Below are positions 7,880 to 15,965 of a stretch of DNA of 64,000 nt, piece by piece (the stretch's first letter is position 1; each line of letters starts with the position of its first letter). The notes under the pieces are model-generated. The model was not told the DNA's origin and searched no databases. It saw only the letters and a program-made list of their open reading frames with translations. Made by a program: the position numbers and the translations under genes. Origin of the DNA: Anatilimnocola floriformis (GTDB lineage: Bacteria; Planctomycetota; Planctomycetia; Pirellulales; Pirellulaceae); assembly GCF_024256385.1 (NCBI RefSeq), contig NZ_JAMLFW010000002.1, positions 434,001 to 498,000 on the forward strand. Direction: 5' to 3'.

Positions 7880-10450
7880 CCTTCCAAGCAGACCGATCTG
7901 AGTTTTCCCGGTTTTAGGATTGATCGAACGATCTGTGAAGAGATTGCTAGTGCCAGCAGGATCATCGACTGTACGCGTGTGGGTTGCATCGGGATCGCCA
8001 ATCAACCACGGAGCAAATCTAGTACTGCGCAACAACCAACTTGGCGGCACCACGCGGTTGATCGCAATATTCACTTGCTCATCGTTCAAGCCGTAGCTAC
8101 GCAGTTTGGATACAACTTGCTCGGGATCTTTCGTCTCGCTCCACAGTTTTTGCGAATCCTGGAACTGCTTCTGCGTCAAAGTCCCGCCACCGTATGCCTT
8201 CAGCCTTTGCGCGAATCCAACCGTAGGAGTACCGCTGCCCGCAATCGGCGTAACAGGCGCGGTTCCGAGCCCAGCAACGGGAGTAACAGTGGTCGTCGCT
8301 GGCTGCGCACCCGCAACAGGTTGCGCAGGTTGCTGCGAAGCTTTGTAAGCGTTCGAAAACAGATTCTCGATCTCCTGCTTTTGTTCCTCGTACGATAAGT
8401 CTGGATTGTTTAGCGTTGCCGCCGCCTGGGCCTCAACCAACTTCGCGCGAGCAGCGTTCGCGGCCAGATTTTCATTACTCTCGATCTGTCGTCGCTTCGT
8501 CGCATCACCCATGTCGGCTAGCTCGCGCTGTTGTTTCAGATTGGCCTCGCTTTGCTGCTTTGCGGCGCCAATCTTCTCTTTCTCAAGCCCAATCAACGGG
8601 TTGTTCTTTTGCATCTCGATCGCATGCGCGCGACTCGCTACCGCGAGTTTCTCTTCCTGAGAAAGTTTGCGGCCGAGTTCACGCTCATGGGCATCGATCT
8701 GAGTGCGGGCCATTTCCAAAGCGTGTGCACGCTGATCAGCGGCATTCTTTCCTTGAGCTGCAAGGCCAGCGTTAAACTGCTGGCCCTGTTGGGCAACTCG
8801 CTGTTGCTCCAACTGGTTGCGATTCTGAGCCTCCATGAACTGCAAGGCAAGTTCGGGACGATCTCCCATCAAACGTTGCATGAACAGCGATGGTCGGTTC
8901 GCTGCAGCGACGGCTGCTTGCCGCCGCTGATCGGCGCGCACACTGTCTGCAGCATCTTTACGGAGGCCAAGCCGCGCCATCATGTTGGCTGCCTTGTTCG
9001 CAAGTTCTTCTGCCGACAGCTTAGTCGGCGTGTTTCCACCGGCTACCAAGCGTCCGGGGATCTCTTCCGGTGTAGCTGTGCTGTTGCGGCCAATGAATGC
9101 TCCACTCACCGGGTCGATCGAGCCGGCGCCACGTTTTGCCAATGCGAGCAGACCGCGAAGCCGCTTGCCAGCAGCCTCGTCCGCAGTGGCAGCACCACCG
9201 GCGAATTGTGTCGGCGTCTTGTCGACGAACTGCGCTTTCCCGTCTGACGTCATTGCCAGGCCGGCGCCACCAAATTGGTTGCCTGCAGCATTGAAGCCCG
9301 CGTTGCTCGCAGCCTGCGCGAGTGTGGCGGTGCTGCCGACCCCACCATTAAGGCGAGAAAGCAGCATCGAGCGTGAGTTCGCAGGAGCGAGGCGATTGTC
9401 AGCCAACGTCGCGCCAGCTGGCCGGTTCGTGCTGCTGAGTTCCACCCCACCAACAAGCCGCGTACCCACCGGACCGACCTGAGATGAAGCCGACGGCGTG
9501 GGCTGGTAGGTTGATCCATCCGGCGCAACGTACTGCGAAGCATCGTAATTCTTCGAGTCGTTCATTCGACCGCCAGCGGTGGCGATCGCCTGCTGTGCTT
9601 GTTCGGGCGTTTTGTTCCACAGCGGGTGACCAGGCTTGAACGAGCCGGGCGGCATGCGAAGCTTCGAAATCAGGCGATCCACGATGTTCACATCACCCTG
9701 CGGCGCGCCACTGTTTGTCAATTCGACCTTTGGCCCTTGGTACGGCGAATCGACTCGCTCGACCATCGTTTGAGCAAGTTGCGGAGCCGCGGCCGTTTGA
9801 CGCGCCAGCCCAGGCAGCAGCTGGCGTAGTGAGGGTTTGGGAATCGATGCAGCTGCGCGGTTGTACGGGCCGGCGCCGATAGAGGGGGCGGATACTGCTG
9901 GGCTACCGACCGTTGGCGCAACCGAGCCAGCGCCGACCGTAGTACGCTGACCCGTCGCGGCGGGCTGCAGCGGTTGTTCAACATGCGGCTGAGTCATGCT
10001 AGGTGCGTTGCGCATTTTGAGAAGACTTCGAATGCTGCGCGCCGGCGGCGGCGCTGAGAGTGGATCGCCGGCGCCATGGATCTGGAAGGGTGTCGGTGCC
10101 AGTCGTGGTGCCGTCGCTTGCAGTCCATCATTTACAGGCGACAACTTGGCAACACCTGCCGATTCCAATCTCTGCCGAAACAGACTCGGCTTGGGCGTCA
10201 CCGCCGCGGAAGCGTTTGAATTGATTGGCGGCGCGATGCCAGGCCCAACTGAGTTCGGCGTAAGTGCCTGTCTGAGAATGGAAGGTTTGGGCGGGGCGAG
10301 CATAGTCCCTCCTGATTGGTTGCTAGTTGCTTGCGCGGGCGCAGGTACTCCGATGTACTCACGCCGATAAGCGCCTGTTCCGGTTAGGCGAGCGAGGAAG
10401 CTGCGGTTATCGGGATCTCGCGAATTAAAGGTCATGTTTGGTCCGGGCAT
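7862..10450 (-). CDS. 862-aa repeat/coiled-coil protein of the element, possible virion-type protein
   Basis: The ATG at 10450 has TAGGAG 6 nt upstream. The first 550 residues are Pro/Ala/Gly/Ser-rich and probably disordered, sprinkled with a short recurring motif of the kind PSxxxxRL: NRSFLARLTG, PSILRQAL, KPSLFRQRL, RSIRSLLKM, KPSLRQLLPG, RSMLLSRLNGG, RPSLFMQRLMG. Residues about 560-720 form a long Gln/Ala/Lys coiled coil. The C-terminus has a compact part (TQKQFQDSQKLWSETKDPE, then VVPPSWLLRSTRFAP). It is the last large gene of the replication-type operon. Size, Gln-rich coiled coil and position recall ejected internal or scaffold phage proteins, but no signature proves this. Family unknown. 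Confidence 0.7.
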   Translation of the reverse strand: MPGPNMTFNSRDPDNRSFLARLTGTGAYRREYIGVPAPAQATSNQSGGTMLAPPKPSILRQALTPNSVGPGIAPPINSNASAAVTPKPSLFRQRLESAGVAKLSPVNDGLQATAPRLAPTPFQIHGAGDPLSAPPPARSIRSLLKMRNAPSMTQPHVEQPLQPAATGQRTTVGAGSVAPTVGSPAVSAPSIGAGPYNRAAASIPKPSLRQLLPGLARQTAAAPQLAQTMVERVDSPYQGPKVELTNSGAPQGDVNIVDRLISKLRMPPGSFKPGHPLWNKTPEQAQQAIATAGGRMNDSKNYDASQYVAPDGSTYQPTPSASSQVGPVGTRLVGGVELSSTNRPAGATLADNRLAPANSRSMLLSRLNGGVGSTATLAQAASNAGFNAAGNQFGGAGLAMTSDGKAQFVDKTPTQFAGGAATADEAAGKRLRGLLALAKRGAGSIDPVSGAFIGRNSTATPEEIPGRLVAGGNTPTKLSAEELANKAANMMARLGLRKDAADSVRADQRRQAAVAAANRPSLFMQRLMGDRPELALQFMEAQNRNQLEQQRVAQQGQQFNAGLAAQGKNAADQRAHALEMARTQIDAHERELGRKLSQEEKLAVASRAHAIEMQKNNPLIGLEKEKIGAAKQQSEANLKQQRELADMGDATKRRQIESNENLAANAARAKLVEAQAAATLNNPDLSYEEQKQEIENLFSNAYKASQQPAQPVAGAQPATTTVTPVAGLGTAPVTPIAGSGTPTVGFAQRLKAYGGGTLTQKQFQDSQKLWSETKDPEQVVSKLRSYGLNDEQVNIAINRVVPPSWLLRSTRFAPWLIGDPDATHTRTVDDPAGTSNLFTDRSINPKTGKTQIGLLGRLLGVK

Positions 10451-10690
10451 TGGACGCTCCTATACGTGAAAGTCTGCTTTTTCGAGCAGCGCATCTCAGG
10501 AACTTGATCCGCGTTCGGCAGAAGGCCGGGCAAGAAGTTACCCCTGTCGCGCGCGGATAGAGCTCGCTTGATTGCGCTGTCGGGGTAACAGCAGCGGTTG
10601 ATTGTATCAGGTCATCGGGCAAAAGTGGTGCTTTTCTTTGAGTGATCAAGTGCGCCGCAATTAGGTCTTCGAAAATGTGATTTACCACGC

Positions 10691-12013
10691 TCAGCTTTTA
10701 TCTTCCTCTGGGTCACTAAAGTCGAAACGCTTACCGTCCCACTTCAAACGAATGTCGCCTGTTGCTCCCGCCCGAAACTTCGCAACGATCAGGTCTCGGT
10801 AGCTGTCATCGTCTTCATCGCGGTGGATCAACAGAACGCTGTCGGCGTCTTCTTCAATCGCTCCGCATTCTCGAAGCATTGTCAGATTCGGCCGTTCCTT
10901 TTCGCGGTTCAATTGGCACAGTAAGAACACCGGAATGTCAAGTTCCTTTGCTAAACGCTTCATGCCGCGTGAGCATTCGGCAAGATGCTCGCGCCGGCTA
11001 CCGCGAAACTTCGGTGGCTCGGAAATCAAGCCGATGTAGTCGATGGCTACTACGCCGATGCCGAGCTTGCTTTGCGCATGAATTATAAAGCTTCGGATTT
11101 CGGCAAATGTCGTGGCGCGAGTTGGCGACCAAGTGAACATGGGCAAGCCATCTGTGTCACGACTGAAGTTATCAAGCTTCTTGTAATCCTCCTCTTGAAG
11201 CTGCCCGCCACGAATGTCTCGATAGTCGATACCCGTGCTGCGAGTTGCTTCGCGGCTCGTCACTTCCAAATCTGTCATTTCCAAGGAAACCAGTAGTGAG
11301 GGACGGTTCATCATCGCGGAATGGCGAAGAATTCCTGTGGCGAATGCCGTCTTTCCTGAACTTGCGCGGGCTCCAATCACGCACACTTCGCCGGCAACAA
11401 TTGGCCCCACTCTCTCATCGAGCACCAGGATTCCGAAGTGCGCGCGACTTCGTCCGCCCACAGAATCCTTTGACTTTCGCAAAGAAGCAATTAGGTTTCG
11501 CGCCGACTGGCTGATTGAAATCGGCAACTCCATTCCCGCGCGGTTCGATGTGATTCGATTGGTGGCCGACTCCATAAGTGCGACCAGTTCACTCGGCTCC
11601 AGTGCGTCTTCGTACGCGGCTCGCAACAGTTGCGTTGTTTCGACGATCACGCGGCGCGACAGCGACTTGGCCGCTACGATCTCCGCGTAGTACTCCATGT
11701 GAGCAGCGTTAGGAACAGCGGTCAGAACTTTCGCCAGGTGAAATTCACCTCCGACGGCATCGTAGGTCCCGGACGCTTTAAGTTGATCGGTGATCAGCGT
11801 CGGGTCGAGCGGGCGGCCACGAGCAACAATGCTCTTCATCGCAGTAAAAATCGCTCCGTGCCCCTCATCAAAAAAGTCGTCGGGTGCAATCATCACCTCG
11901 ATCTCGCGAAACTTTTCGGGCATCAGCATCAATGAACCGAGGACTCCCATTTCGGCCTGGAGGTCAGATGGCGGCTGCCGGCGAATATCGTTCTGTCGTG
12001 TCGGTTTGTTCAT
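10691..12013 (-). CDS. dnaB: DnaB-type replicative DNA helicase of the element
   Basis: 440 residues, ring-helicase length. The N-terminal DnaB domain (about 15-130) starts PPSDLQAEMGVLGSLML and includes DPTLITDQLK. The RecA-like motor has a Walker A loop GARASSGKTA (about residues 205-214), a Walker B-like GVVAIDYIGLI, a GAIEEDADSVLLIHRDEDD stretch where DnaB has its conserved EDAD, and a late KFRAGATGDIRLKW. It unwinds DNA at forks using ATP. The start overlaps the end of the initiator-like gene (stop at 12010) by 4 bp, a standard initiator-helicase pairing in phages and plasmids. The product is probably element-specific and shorter than typical chromosomal DnaB. The 240 bp downstream hold no convincing gene. 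Confidence 0.92.
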   Translation of the reverse strand: MNKPTRQNDIRRQPPSDLQAEMGVLGSLMLMPEKFREIEVMIAPDDFFDEGHGAIFTAMKSIVARGRPLDPTLITDQLKASGTYDAVGGEFHLAKVLTAVPNAAHMEYYAEIVAAKSLSRRVIVETTQLLRAAYEDALEPSELVALMESATNRITSNRAGMELPISISQSARNLIASLRKSKDSVGGRSRAHFGILVLDERVGPIVAGEVCVIGARASSGKTAFATGILRHSAMMNRPSLLVSLEMTDLEVTSREATRSTGIDYRDIRGGQLQEEDYKKLDNFSRDTDGLPMFTWSPTRATTFAEIRSFIIHAQSKLGIGVVAIDYIGLISEPPKFRGSRREHLAECSRGMKRLAKELDIPVFLLCQLNREKERPNLTMLRECGAIEEDADSVLLIHRDEDDDSYRDLIVAKFRAGATGDIRLKWDGKRFDFSDPEEDKS

Positions 12014-13140
12014 GCAATATCTCCTTGGCGTTTCGTGCGTGGTGGAATTTCTCGCCGCGCAAGTTCACGGCGAGGAACTGATGCAAAGTTGCCTGTCTCG
12101 TTCCAGACAGCGGGGTCGTCGTTGTAATTCCCAGCGTTCAGCCAGCTGGCGGGATAGCCTGCGAACTTGCCACTGCAGCCCTTTGGTGATTTCGCGAACC
12201 GCACGGTGACCTCGCACAACCATTCAAGTGCGGCGAGAGCGTTTAAGCTTCGCTCGGTCATGATTCGAGCAAGCGCGGCCGTGAATGCTTTGGCAGCCTT
12301 GTCTTTTCCTGACTTCACTGGGTACAGAGGCCACCAGCGTAGGAATTCGGCCAGATACGCGTGATGTCTTTTCATCGTTCGCTTGGCTGAAATCACGTCC
12401 TCGCCTTCCACGGAAGGCAAGAAAGAAAGAGCGGGTGCGGGTGCGGGTGCGGGTGCGGGAGGTGCGTCACGCTCCGTAACACCTGCGTCACGTGCGTCAC
12501 AAAAATTCCGTAAGTGATTACCGCGATTCAGTTTGGGAGATTCTTCGAAAGTCGTTTCGTGCGTCACAAACGGGAGCGCAGTTTGGGTGTGATGTGACGC
12601 AGCAGTGAGGGGTGGTGTTACGCACGTAACCTCTGTGACGCAGTCCTGCGTCACACTCCGTAACGGTTCGTCACGCTCGCGATAATTGGCCTGCCTGCAC
12701 GCCTGAGAGCAAAATTTGGCGTGCGCCTCGGAAGATTGAAATAACGATCCGCAGTGACCGCAAACCTTCTTTTTTTTCCGCTCGTCCTCCTTCACCTTGC
12801 GTCGCGACACGTACTCCGGCGCGTGATGATGAAGGTCGTGAATTTGGTAGGCACCGTTGGATGTTGGTTCGATGAAGCCAACTCGTGATTTGCCGCCGCA
12901 TGCCAGCAAAGCATCAACAAGAACTCCAGGGGTGCCTGGCCAACCAGCGGCCAGTTCTACATCGGTAGCGTCGCCGATGAATGGATCACCGTTCTCATAG
13001 CCAACCAGCCAGATGCATTCCAGGTATCCGTGAACGTGCGGAATGGGTTCCTTCAGCAACTGAACCAATCGCTTAAATTTCGGGTGATTGTGTAAACCTG
13101 GCCTTGCCACAAATTGTCCTCTGAATATCGCGAACTGCAT
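12010..13140 (-). CDS. Replication-initiator-like protein with zinc finger and in-gene iterons
   Basis: 376 residues in the position of a phage O-type initiator: directly upstream of, and overlapping by 4 bp, the DnaB gene. The N-terminal part (about 1-110) has FRGQFVARPGLHNHPKFKRL and ADVELAAGW-type text like winged-helix replication proteins. A Cys-rich finger follows (CGHC, then KFCSQACRQ, about residues 131-155). The middle is low-complexity, Thr/Val-rich, then a (Pro-Ala)n run. The C-terminal 110 residues (KSGKDKAAKAFTAAL, KFAGYPASWLNAG) resemble the C-terminal region of phage replication proteins that contacts the helicase. The low-complexity middle is encoded by the iteron array at 12463-12674. 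Family assignment by layout; moderate confidence. Confidence 0.65.
   Translation of the reverse strand: MQFAIFRGQFVARPGLHNHPKFKRLVQLLKEPIPHVHGYLECIWLVGYENGDPFIGDATDVELAAGWPGTPGVLVDALLACGGKSRVGFIEPTSNGAYQIHDLHHHAPEYVSRRKVKEDERKKKKVCGHCGSLFQSSEAHAKFCSQACRQANYRERDEPLRSVTQDCVTEVTCVTPPLTAASHHTQTALPFVTHETTFEESPKLNRGNHLRNFCDARDAGVTERDAPPAPAPAPAPALSFLPSVEGEDVISAKRTMKRHHAYLAEFLRWWPLYPVKSGKDKAAKAFTAALARIMTERSLNALAALEWLCEVTVRFAKSPKGCSGKFAGYPASWLNAGNYNDDPAVWNETGNFASVPRRELARREIPPRTKRQGDIA
12431..12460 (+). repeat. Hexanucleotide tandem repeat (GCGGGT)
   Basis: Nearly five head-to-tail copies of a GGGTGC-type hexamer. It lies within the initiator-like gene, where it encodes the Pro-Ala run, just beside the iteron cluster. 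Slippage-prone. Confidence 0.85.
12463..12674. repeat. Iteron cluster, probable replication origin inside initiator gene
   Basis: Seven exact copies of the octamer TGCGTCAC: direct at 12463, 12484, 12493, 12560 and 12647, inverted (GTGACGCA) at 12594 and 12635. One variant (TTCGTCAC) lies at 12667-12674. CGTAAC or its complement occurs at 12475, 12617 (inverted), 12625 and 12659. Two copies extend to an 18-bp unit TGCGTCACRCTCCGTAAC (12463-12480 and 12647-12664). The copies at 12635 and 12647 form an inverted repeat with a 4-bp centre. Clusters like this inside the initiator gene are the known layout of lambdoid origins. Confidence 0.7.
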
Positions 13141-13191
13141 CGGTGATGAGTTCGCGAGACTTGGCGTCGCTCGCCATATACCCGACTGTTC

Positions 13192-13317
13192 CTACGCTTG
13201 ATTTGGTCGATTTAAGGGGCCGCCGCATCTCAGGCATTCAACTCTGCAGGTAGGCCGCTCCTGCGGCTTCGGAAGTTGAAATGGCTGACTGCCACGGTGC
13301 CGGTTTTTTCTAGCCAT
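13192..13317 (-). CDS. 41-aa zinc-finger mini-protein
   Basis: The ATG at 13317 overlaps the stop of the upstream HAD-like gene by 8 bp, a coupling typical of this operon. The protein is basic at the N-terminus (MARKNRHRG) and ends in CRVECLRCGGPLNRPNQA; its three cysteines and the CxxCGG-like turn suggest a zinc knuckle. Phage operons often carry such mini-proteins of unknown role. Too short for a firm call, but the overlap with the upstream stop supports translation. Confidence 0.5.
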   Translation of the reverse strand: MARKNRHRGSQPFQLPKPQERPTCRVECLRCGGPLNRPNQA

Positions 13318-13924
13318 TGGCGGTGGTCTTTTTGCGAATGGATTTCTTGGACTTGGAGACTTGATTTGCAACCTCATCAATCCGCTCCAACACGTGAGAC
13401 ATCGCATCGGTCACTTGGTGCATCGCGTTTCGGTGATCGGGCCAGAGAACTGCTCGGCCGCCGGCCTCGGCAAACACTTTGCAGGCGTAGTCGCTCAAGT
13501 CGATCAGCAGCACATCTGGCGCGGCGAACTCTTCCTTGACATAGATCGGCTTGTACCTGATGGCGTCGTCGCAGTGACGAGCAACCCAAGCTGCGCGCCC
13601 ATTGCGCATCGGGAGGAAGTACGGCGGTCCGCTCGTGACTGTGATGATCACGGCGACCTTCTGGCAAGCAGCAAGTAGTTCGGAGGCCCATGGATTTACC
13701 GGCATATCTGCAAAGAAGTTGGGCCCGGCCTTCTTCATCATGTTCCAAATTTTGCCCTTCGAGATTTCGGCCACCCGGTTGATATTTGGCTCGCCAGCAG
13801 GCCAGCGAGCGAGCAGCGTCTGAGGGTTATCGGTGATCAATCGCGCAGTCGGAATGACTTCGTGCGCGAGGATCCCGAAGTCGACAAACGCCTGTCGAAA
13901 CGGTTTAGATGCTGCCTTCTTCAT
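13310..13924 (-). CDS. HAD-fold 5'(3')-deoxyribonucleotidase-like protein, possibly inactive
   Basis: 204 residues, ATG at 13924 with GGAG upstream. The pattern follows phage/NT5C-type nucleotidases: an N-terminal strand FVDFGILAHE where family members have FxDxDG, then NPWASELLAAC, the threonine strand VIITVTSGPP (motif II), a lysine in IYVKEEFAAPDVLLIDLSDY (motifs III-IV, two acidic residues), and GGRAVLWPDHRN at the end. Such enzymes dephosphorylate dNMPs. The nucleophile motif DxD is not intact (DFG), so it may be a pseudo-enzyme or only a distant relative. It sits mid-operon among replication genes. Confidence 0.55.
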   Translation of the reverse strand: MKKAASKPFRQAFVDFGILAHEVIPTARLITDNPQTLLARWPAGEPNINRVAEISKGKIWNMMKKAGPNFFADMPVNPWASELLAACQKVAVIITVTSGPPYFLPMRNGRAAWVARHCDDAIRYKPIYVKEEFAAPDVLLIDLSDYACKVFAEAGGRAVLWPDHRNAMHQVTDAMSHVLERIDEVANQVSKSKKSIRKKTTANG

Positions 13925-13945
13925 TCGTGAAACTCCAGGAGTGGG

Positions 13946-14584
13946 CTAGTTCAGGTCGTGAGGTCGCGTGCCCGGTTGGGGCGGCTCGGTTGGTTCGGGT
14001 GACTGTTCTAGGCCAAGCTGTGCGGACTCATACGAATGCCCTGGCCAAATTACGATCTGTACCGTCAGCTCGTCGCGCGCGCCGCTGAGAATGGCTGCCG
14101 TGTGTTCCTTCTTGTGGCCGAACATCATGTAGGCGCCACGATAGAATCGCGCAGCTTTTTCGATCGCATCAGATGGAAAGTGCTCACCCTTACCCAATGG
14201 ATTTGCCGCAATCGTATCGTTGAAATCAATGCAATCGCGGGCCGGTTCAAACGGGAATGGGAGTTCTCCAACAGTGATCTTGTTAGGCGAAAGTTTGCAG
14301 GTTCTCGCACCGGCTTTGATTGCGGCGGAGTACGCTTCGTGTGCAACGAGAAGCGGGATTCGTAAACGCTGCCGTGATTCGTGCACACTCGGGACCTTGA
14401 TCACGAAGAGGCAAATCCCGTCAGCGGCAAGCGACTGGATGAAATCAGGCTCAATGTCGAATTGTATGTACTGGAGGATCGGGCTCTCGACCCTCGGCAC
14501 CGCAATGACCGGCTCCGCGATCGACAGCATTCCGACGGGGATGACGATGGGCGTGAATTCCAGATCGGTCGGATGTGCGATCAC
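13946..14584 (-). CDS. Hypothetical 212-aa element protein
   Basis: The GTG start at 14584 overlaps the stop of the upstream gene by 4 bp (GTGA), so it is translationally coupled. It begins MIAHPTDLEFTPIVIPVG, contains PDFIQSLAADGICLFVIKVP, a tract GARTCKLSPNKITVGELPFP, and an acidic Pro-rich tail (EQSPEPTEPPQPGTRP). No signal peptide, membrane segment or known motif seen. Part of the replication-type operon; function unknown. Confidence 0.6.
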   Translation of the reverse strand: MIAHPTDLEFTPIVIPVGMLSIAEPVIAVPRVESPILQYIQFDIEPDFIQSLAADGICLFVIKVPSVHESRQRLRIPLLVAHEAYSAAIKAGARTCKLSPNKITVGELPFPFEPARDCIDFNDTIAANPLGKGEHFPSDAIEKAARFYRGAYMMFGHKKEHTAAILSGARDELTVQIVIWPGHSYESAQLGLEQSPEPTEPPQPGTRPHDLN

Positions 14585-14805
14585 TCGTTTGCCTCTTGAA
14601 CTTCGAAATTGGGATGAAACATTTGCAGAGCGAGTTCACGCGCGAAGTACTCGCTTCGAGCGCGTAAGGCTCCAGCCCCGTGGAGTGCTGAGATGTGCAG
14701 CTCGTCATTGCAGGGATGTGCGGCCCTCGCATCGAACGTGGTGGCAAGGTCCGCGGCACGATCGATTACCAAGCGGGCTTCGCATGACGGTTCGAAGGTG
14801 GTCAT
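14581..14805 (-). CDS. Hypothetical 74-aa element protein
   Basis: The ATG at 14805 overlaps the upstream stop (ATGA) and its own stop overlaps the next gene's GTG. It contains LVIDRAADLATTFDARAAHP and ends NFEVQEANE. Small, helical-looking and soluble. No family recognised. The overlaps on both sides are the main support. Confidence 0.55.
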   Translation of the reverse strand: MTTFEPSCEARLVIDRAADLATTFDARAAHPCNDELHISALHGAGALRARSEYFARELALQMFHPNFEVQEANE

Positions 14806-15131
14806 TGCGCACCATCTCGTCGGTCAATTGCTTTTTGAATTGCTGGATCTGGTTCGAAGCAACGGCTGCAAAACGTGCCGTCGTCATCCTCGGTCCATGT
14901 GTGCGGACCGCCGTGCGGGCATGAGCCAGTGACCTGAGGCAGCGAGAAAGACTTTTGCTTGCTTGCCTGATTGTGCTTCCGCACGGGCGGCGGATCACAG
15001 GAATCTTGCGTGCCTGGAGTTGAAGTTGAGAGCTGCCAGTTTTTTCGGCGCGACGCAGCCGCTATCATGGGTGTGTTCCTTCTCAAGCGATCGCCCCAAT
15101 CTTGGTCGTGCGGGGTCGATCGCTTTTTCAT
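14802..15131 (-). CDS. Hypothetical 109-aa protein with possible zinc ribbon
   Basis: The ATG at 15131 lies 3 bp after the stop of the upstream gene; an internal ATG at 15068 with a GAAGGAA-type site is a possible alternative start. The C-terminal half has CPHGGPHTWTEDDDGTFCSRC, whose Cys/His spacing could form a treble-clef or ribbon. The N-terminus is basic and Ser/Gln-rich. Role unknown. Confidence 0.5.
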   Translation of the reverse strand: MKKRSTPHDQDWGDRLRRNTPMIAAASRRKNWQLSTSTPGTQDSCDPPPVRKHNQASKQKSFSLPQVTGSCPHGGPHTWTEDDDGTFCSRCFEPDPAIQKAIDRRDGAQ

Positions 15132-15134
15132 TTC

Positions 15135-15497
15135 TTAAGCGTTGAAACTCTGGATCGAATCCATTGGCTCCGCTGGAGCCATTTGAAGTTGGGTGCTGTT
15201 TGCTTCTTCAACGGCCATGCAATAGGCCAGCAAGTCACCTGTGATCGGTCGTTCGATTTCCTTGACCGCGGCCGATGGTTCCGACGGTCGAAGATTCAGC
15301 AGCGCGAGATTGCGACTTATTAGTTCGCAGCGTGCGGACAGTGCATGAAGCGTGTTGACCGCCGTAGAGATGCTGCCGCGGCCGGCGGCGAGTTCTTCAA
15401 GCTGTCCGGCGGCAAGTGTGCATCGACTACGAAGCACGGAGGCCGCAGCGAAGTAATCGAGCGGGGCTGGAACGTAGGAACCATCGCCAACTTCCAT
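15135..15497 (-). CDS. Hypothetical 120-aa element protein
   Basis: The ATG at 15497 has AAGGAAA 6 nt upstream. It is mostly helical: LDYFAAASVLRSRCTLAAGQ, then GSISTAVNTLHALSARCELI, then ITGDLLAYCMAVEEA. No motif recognised. It follows the second HTH gene by 11 bp on the same strand, so it belongs to the early operon. Confidence 0.55.
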   Translation of the reverse strand: MEVGDGSYVPAPLDYFAAASVLRSRCTLAAGQLEELAAGRGSISTAVNTLHALSARCELISRNLALLNLRPSEPSAAVKEIERPITGDLLAYCMAVEEANSTQLQMAPAEPMDSIQSFNA

Positions 15498-15508
15498 GAG
15501 CTATTTCC

Positions 15509-15751
15509 TTAGTAGTATCGGCGTTCAACGCGGGGGGGACGACGCCGCCCTGGCTTGAATGGCGTAATGTTGGTGCGGGCTTGCTCGAACGCAACAAGCG
15601 ACTCTTCAGTGATACGCCACCGCGGCCTTCCACCTAAGCGTGTGGCAACGTTAATAGCCTTCAATTCTCCAGCTTCGATCCAACGCAAGACCTTGCTGAC
15701 ATCTACACCGAACCGCTCAGCAATTCGGCTTGGCGCGAAAGTATTAGGCAT
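15509..15751 (-). CDS. Small HTH protein (excisionase/MerR-like DNA-binding)
   Basis: 80 residues. The ATG at 15751 overlaps the end of the preceding HTH gene by 8 bp, with GAGGGA upstream, so this start is preferred over a longer ORF. Residues about 5-60 read as a winged-HTH of the excisionase type: PSRIAERFGVDVSKVLRWIE, then GELKAINVATRLGGRPRWRI and EESLVAFEQAR. The tail is basic (KPGRRRPPRVERRYY). It may act as recombination directionality factor or repressor together with its neighbour. Confidence 0.75.
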   Translation of the reverse strand: MPNTFAPSRIAERFGVDVSKVLRWIEAGELKAINVATRLGGRPRWRITEESLVAFEQARTNITPFKPGRRRPPRVERRYY

Positions 15752-15965
15752 TGGCTCCCTCAACCGCGCGCGGGACCTCTCCGACGGGATTTCGAGTGAG
15801 AAAGCGTTCAAGATCCTCGAGCTTAAGGATCAACTTGCGAGGAGTAGGGCGATATGCCGTAAGAGTTTTTGAGGCGATTAGCTGGCGAATTGTTGATTTG
15901 CTCAAGCAGAGAAAATCAGCAGCCTCTGTGAGGGTGAAGTTTGCTTTTCTTGCAGTGGTGCTCAT
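15744..15965 (-). CDS. Excisionase-like HTH protein
   Basis: 73 residues. The ATG at 15965 has CAGGAG about 7 nt upstream; the longer ORF upstream lacks a ribosome site. It has an excisionase-family pattern: FTLTEAADFLCLSKSTIRQL (helix-turn-helix), IASKTLTAYRPTPRKLILKL (wing), then EDLERFLTRNPV. Such proteins bend DNA and steer the integrase to excision, or act as AlpA-like regulators. It is first in the minus-strand operon, and its promoter should lie in 15966-16121. Confidence 0.8.
   Translation of the reverse strand: MSTTARKANFTLTEAADFLCLSKSTIRQLIASKTLTAYRPTPRKLILKLEDLERFLTRNPVGEVPRAVEGANA

Noticed and set aside
8531-9247. 238-aa plus ORF inside the 862-aa gene
   Set aside because: Antisense shadow; the minus frame has a ribosome site and repeat motifs.
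10425-10688. 87-aa ORF between dnaB and the 862-aa gene
   Set aside because: GTG start without a ribosome site, overlaps the next gene's start, basic random-like text; the gap is better read as leader sequence.
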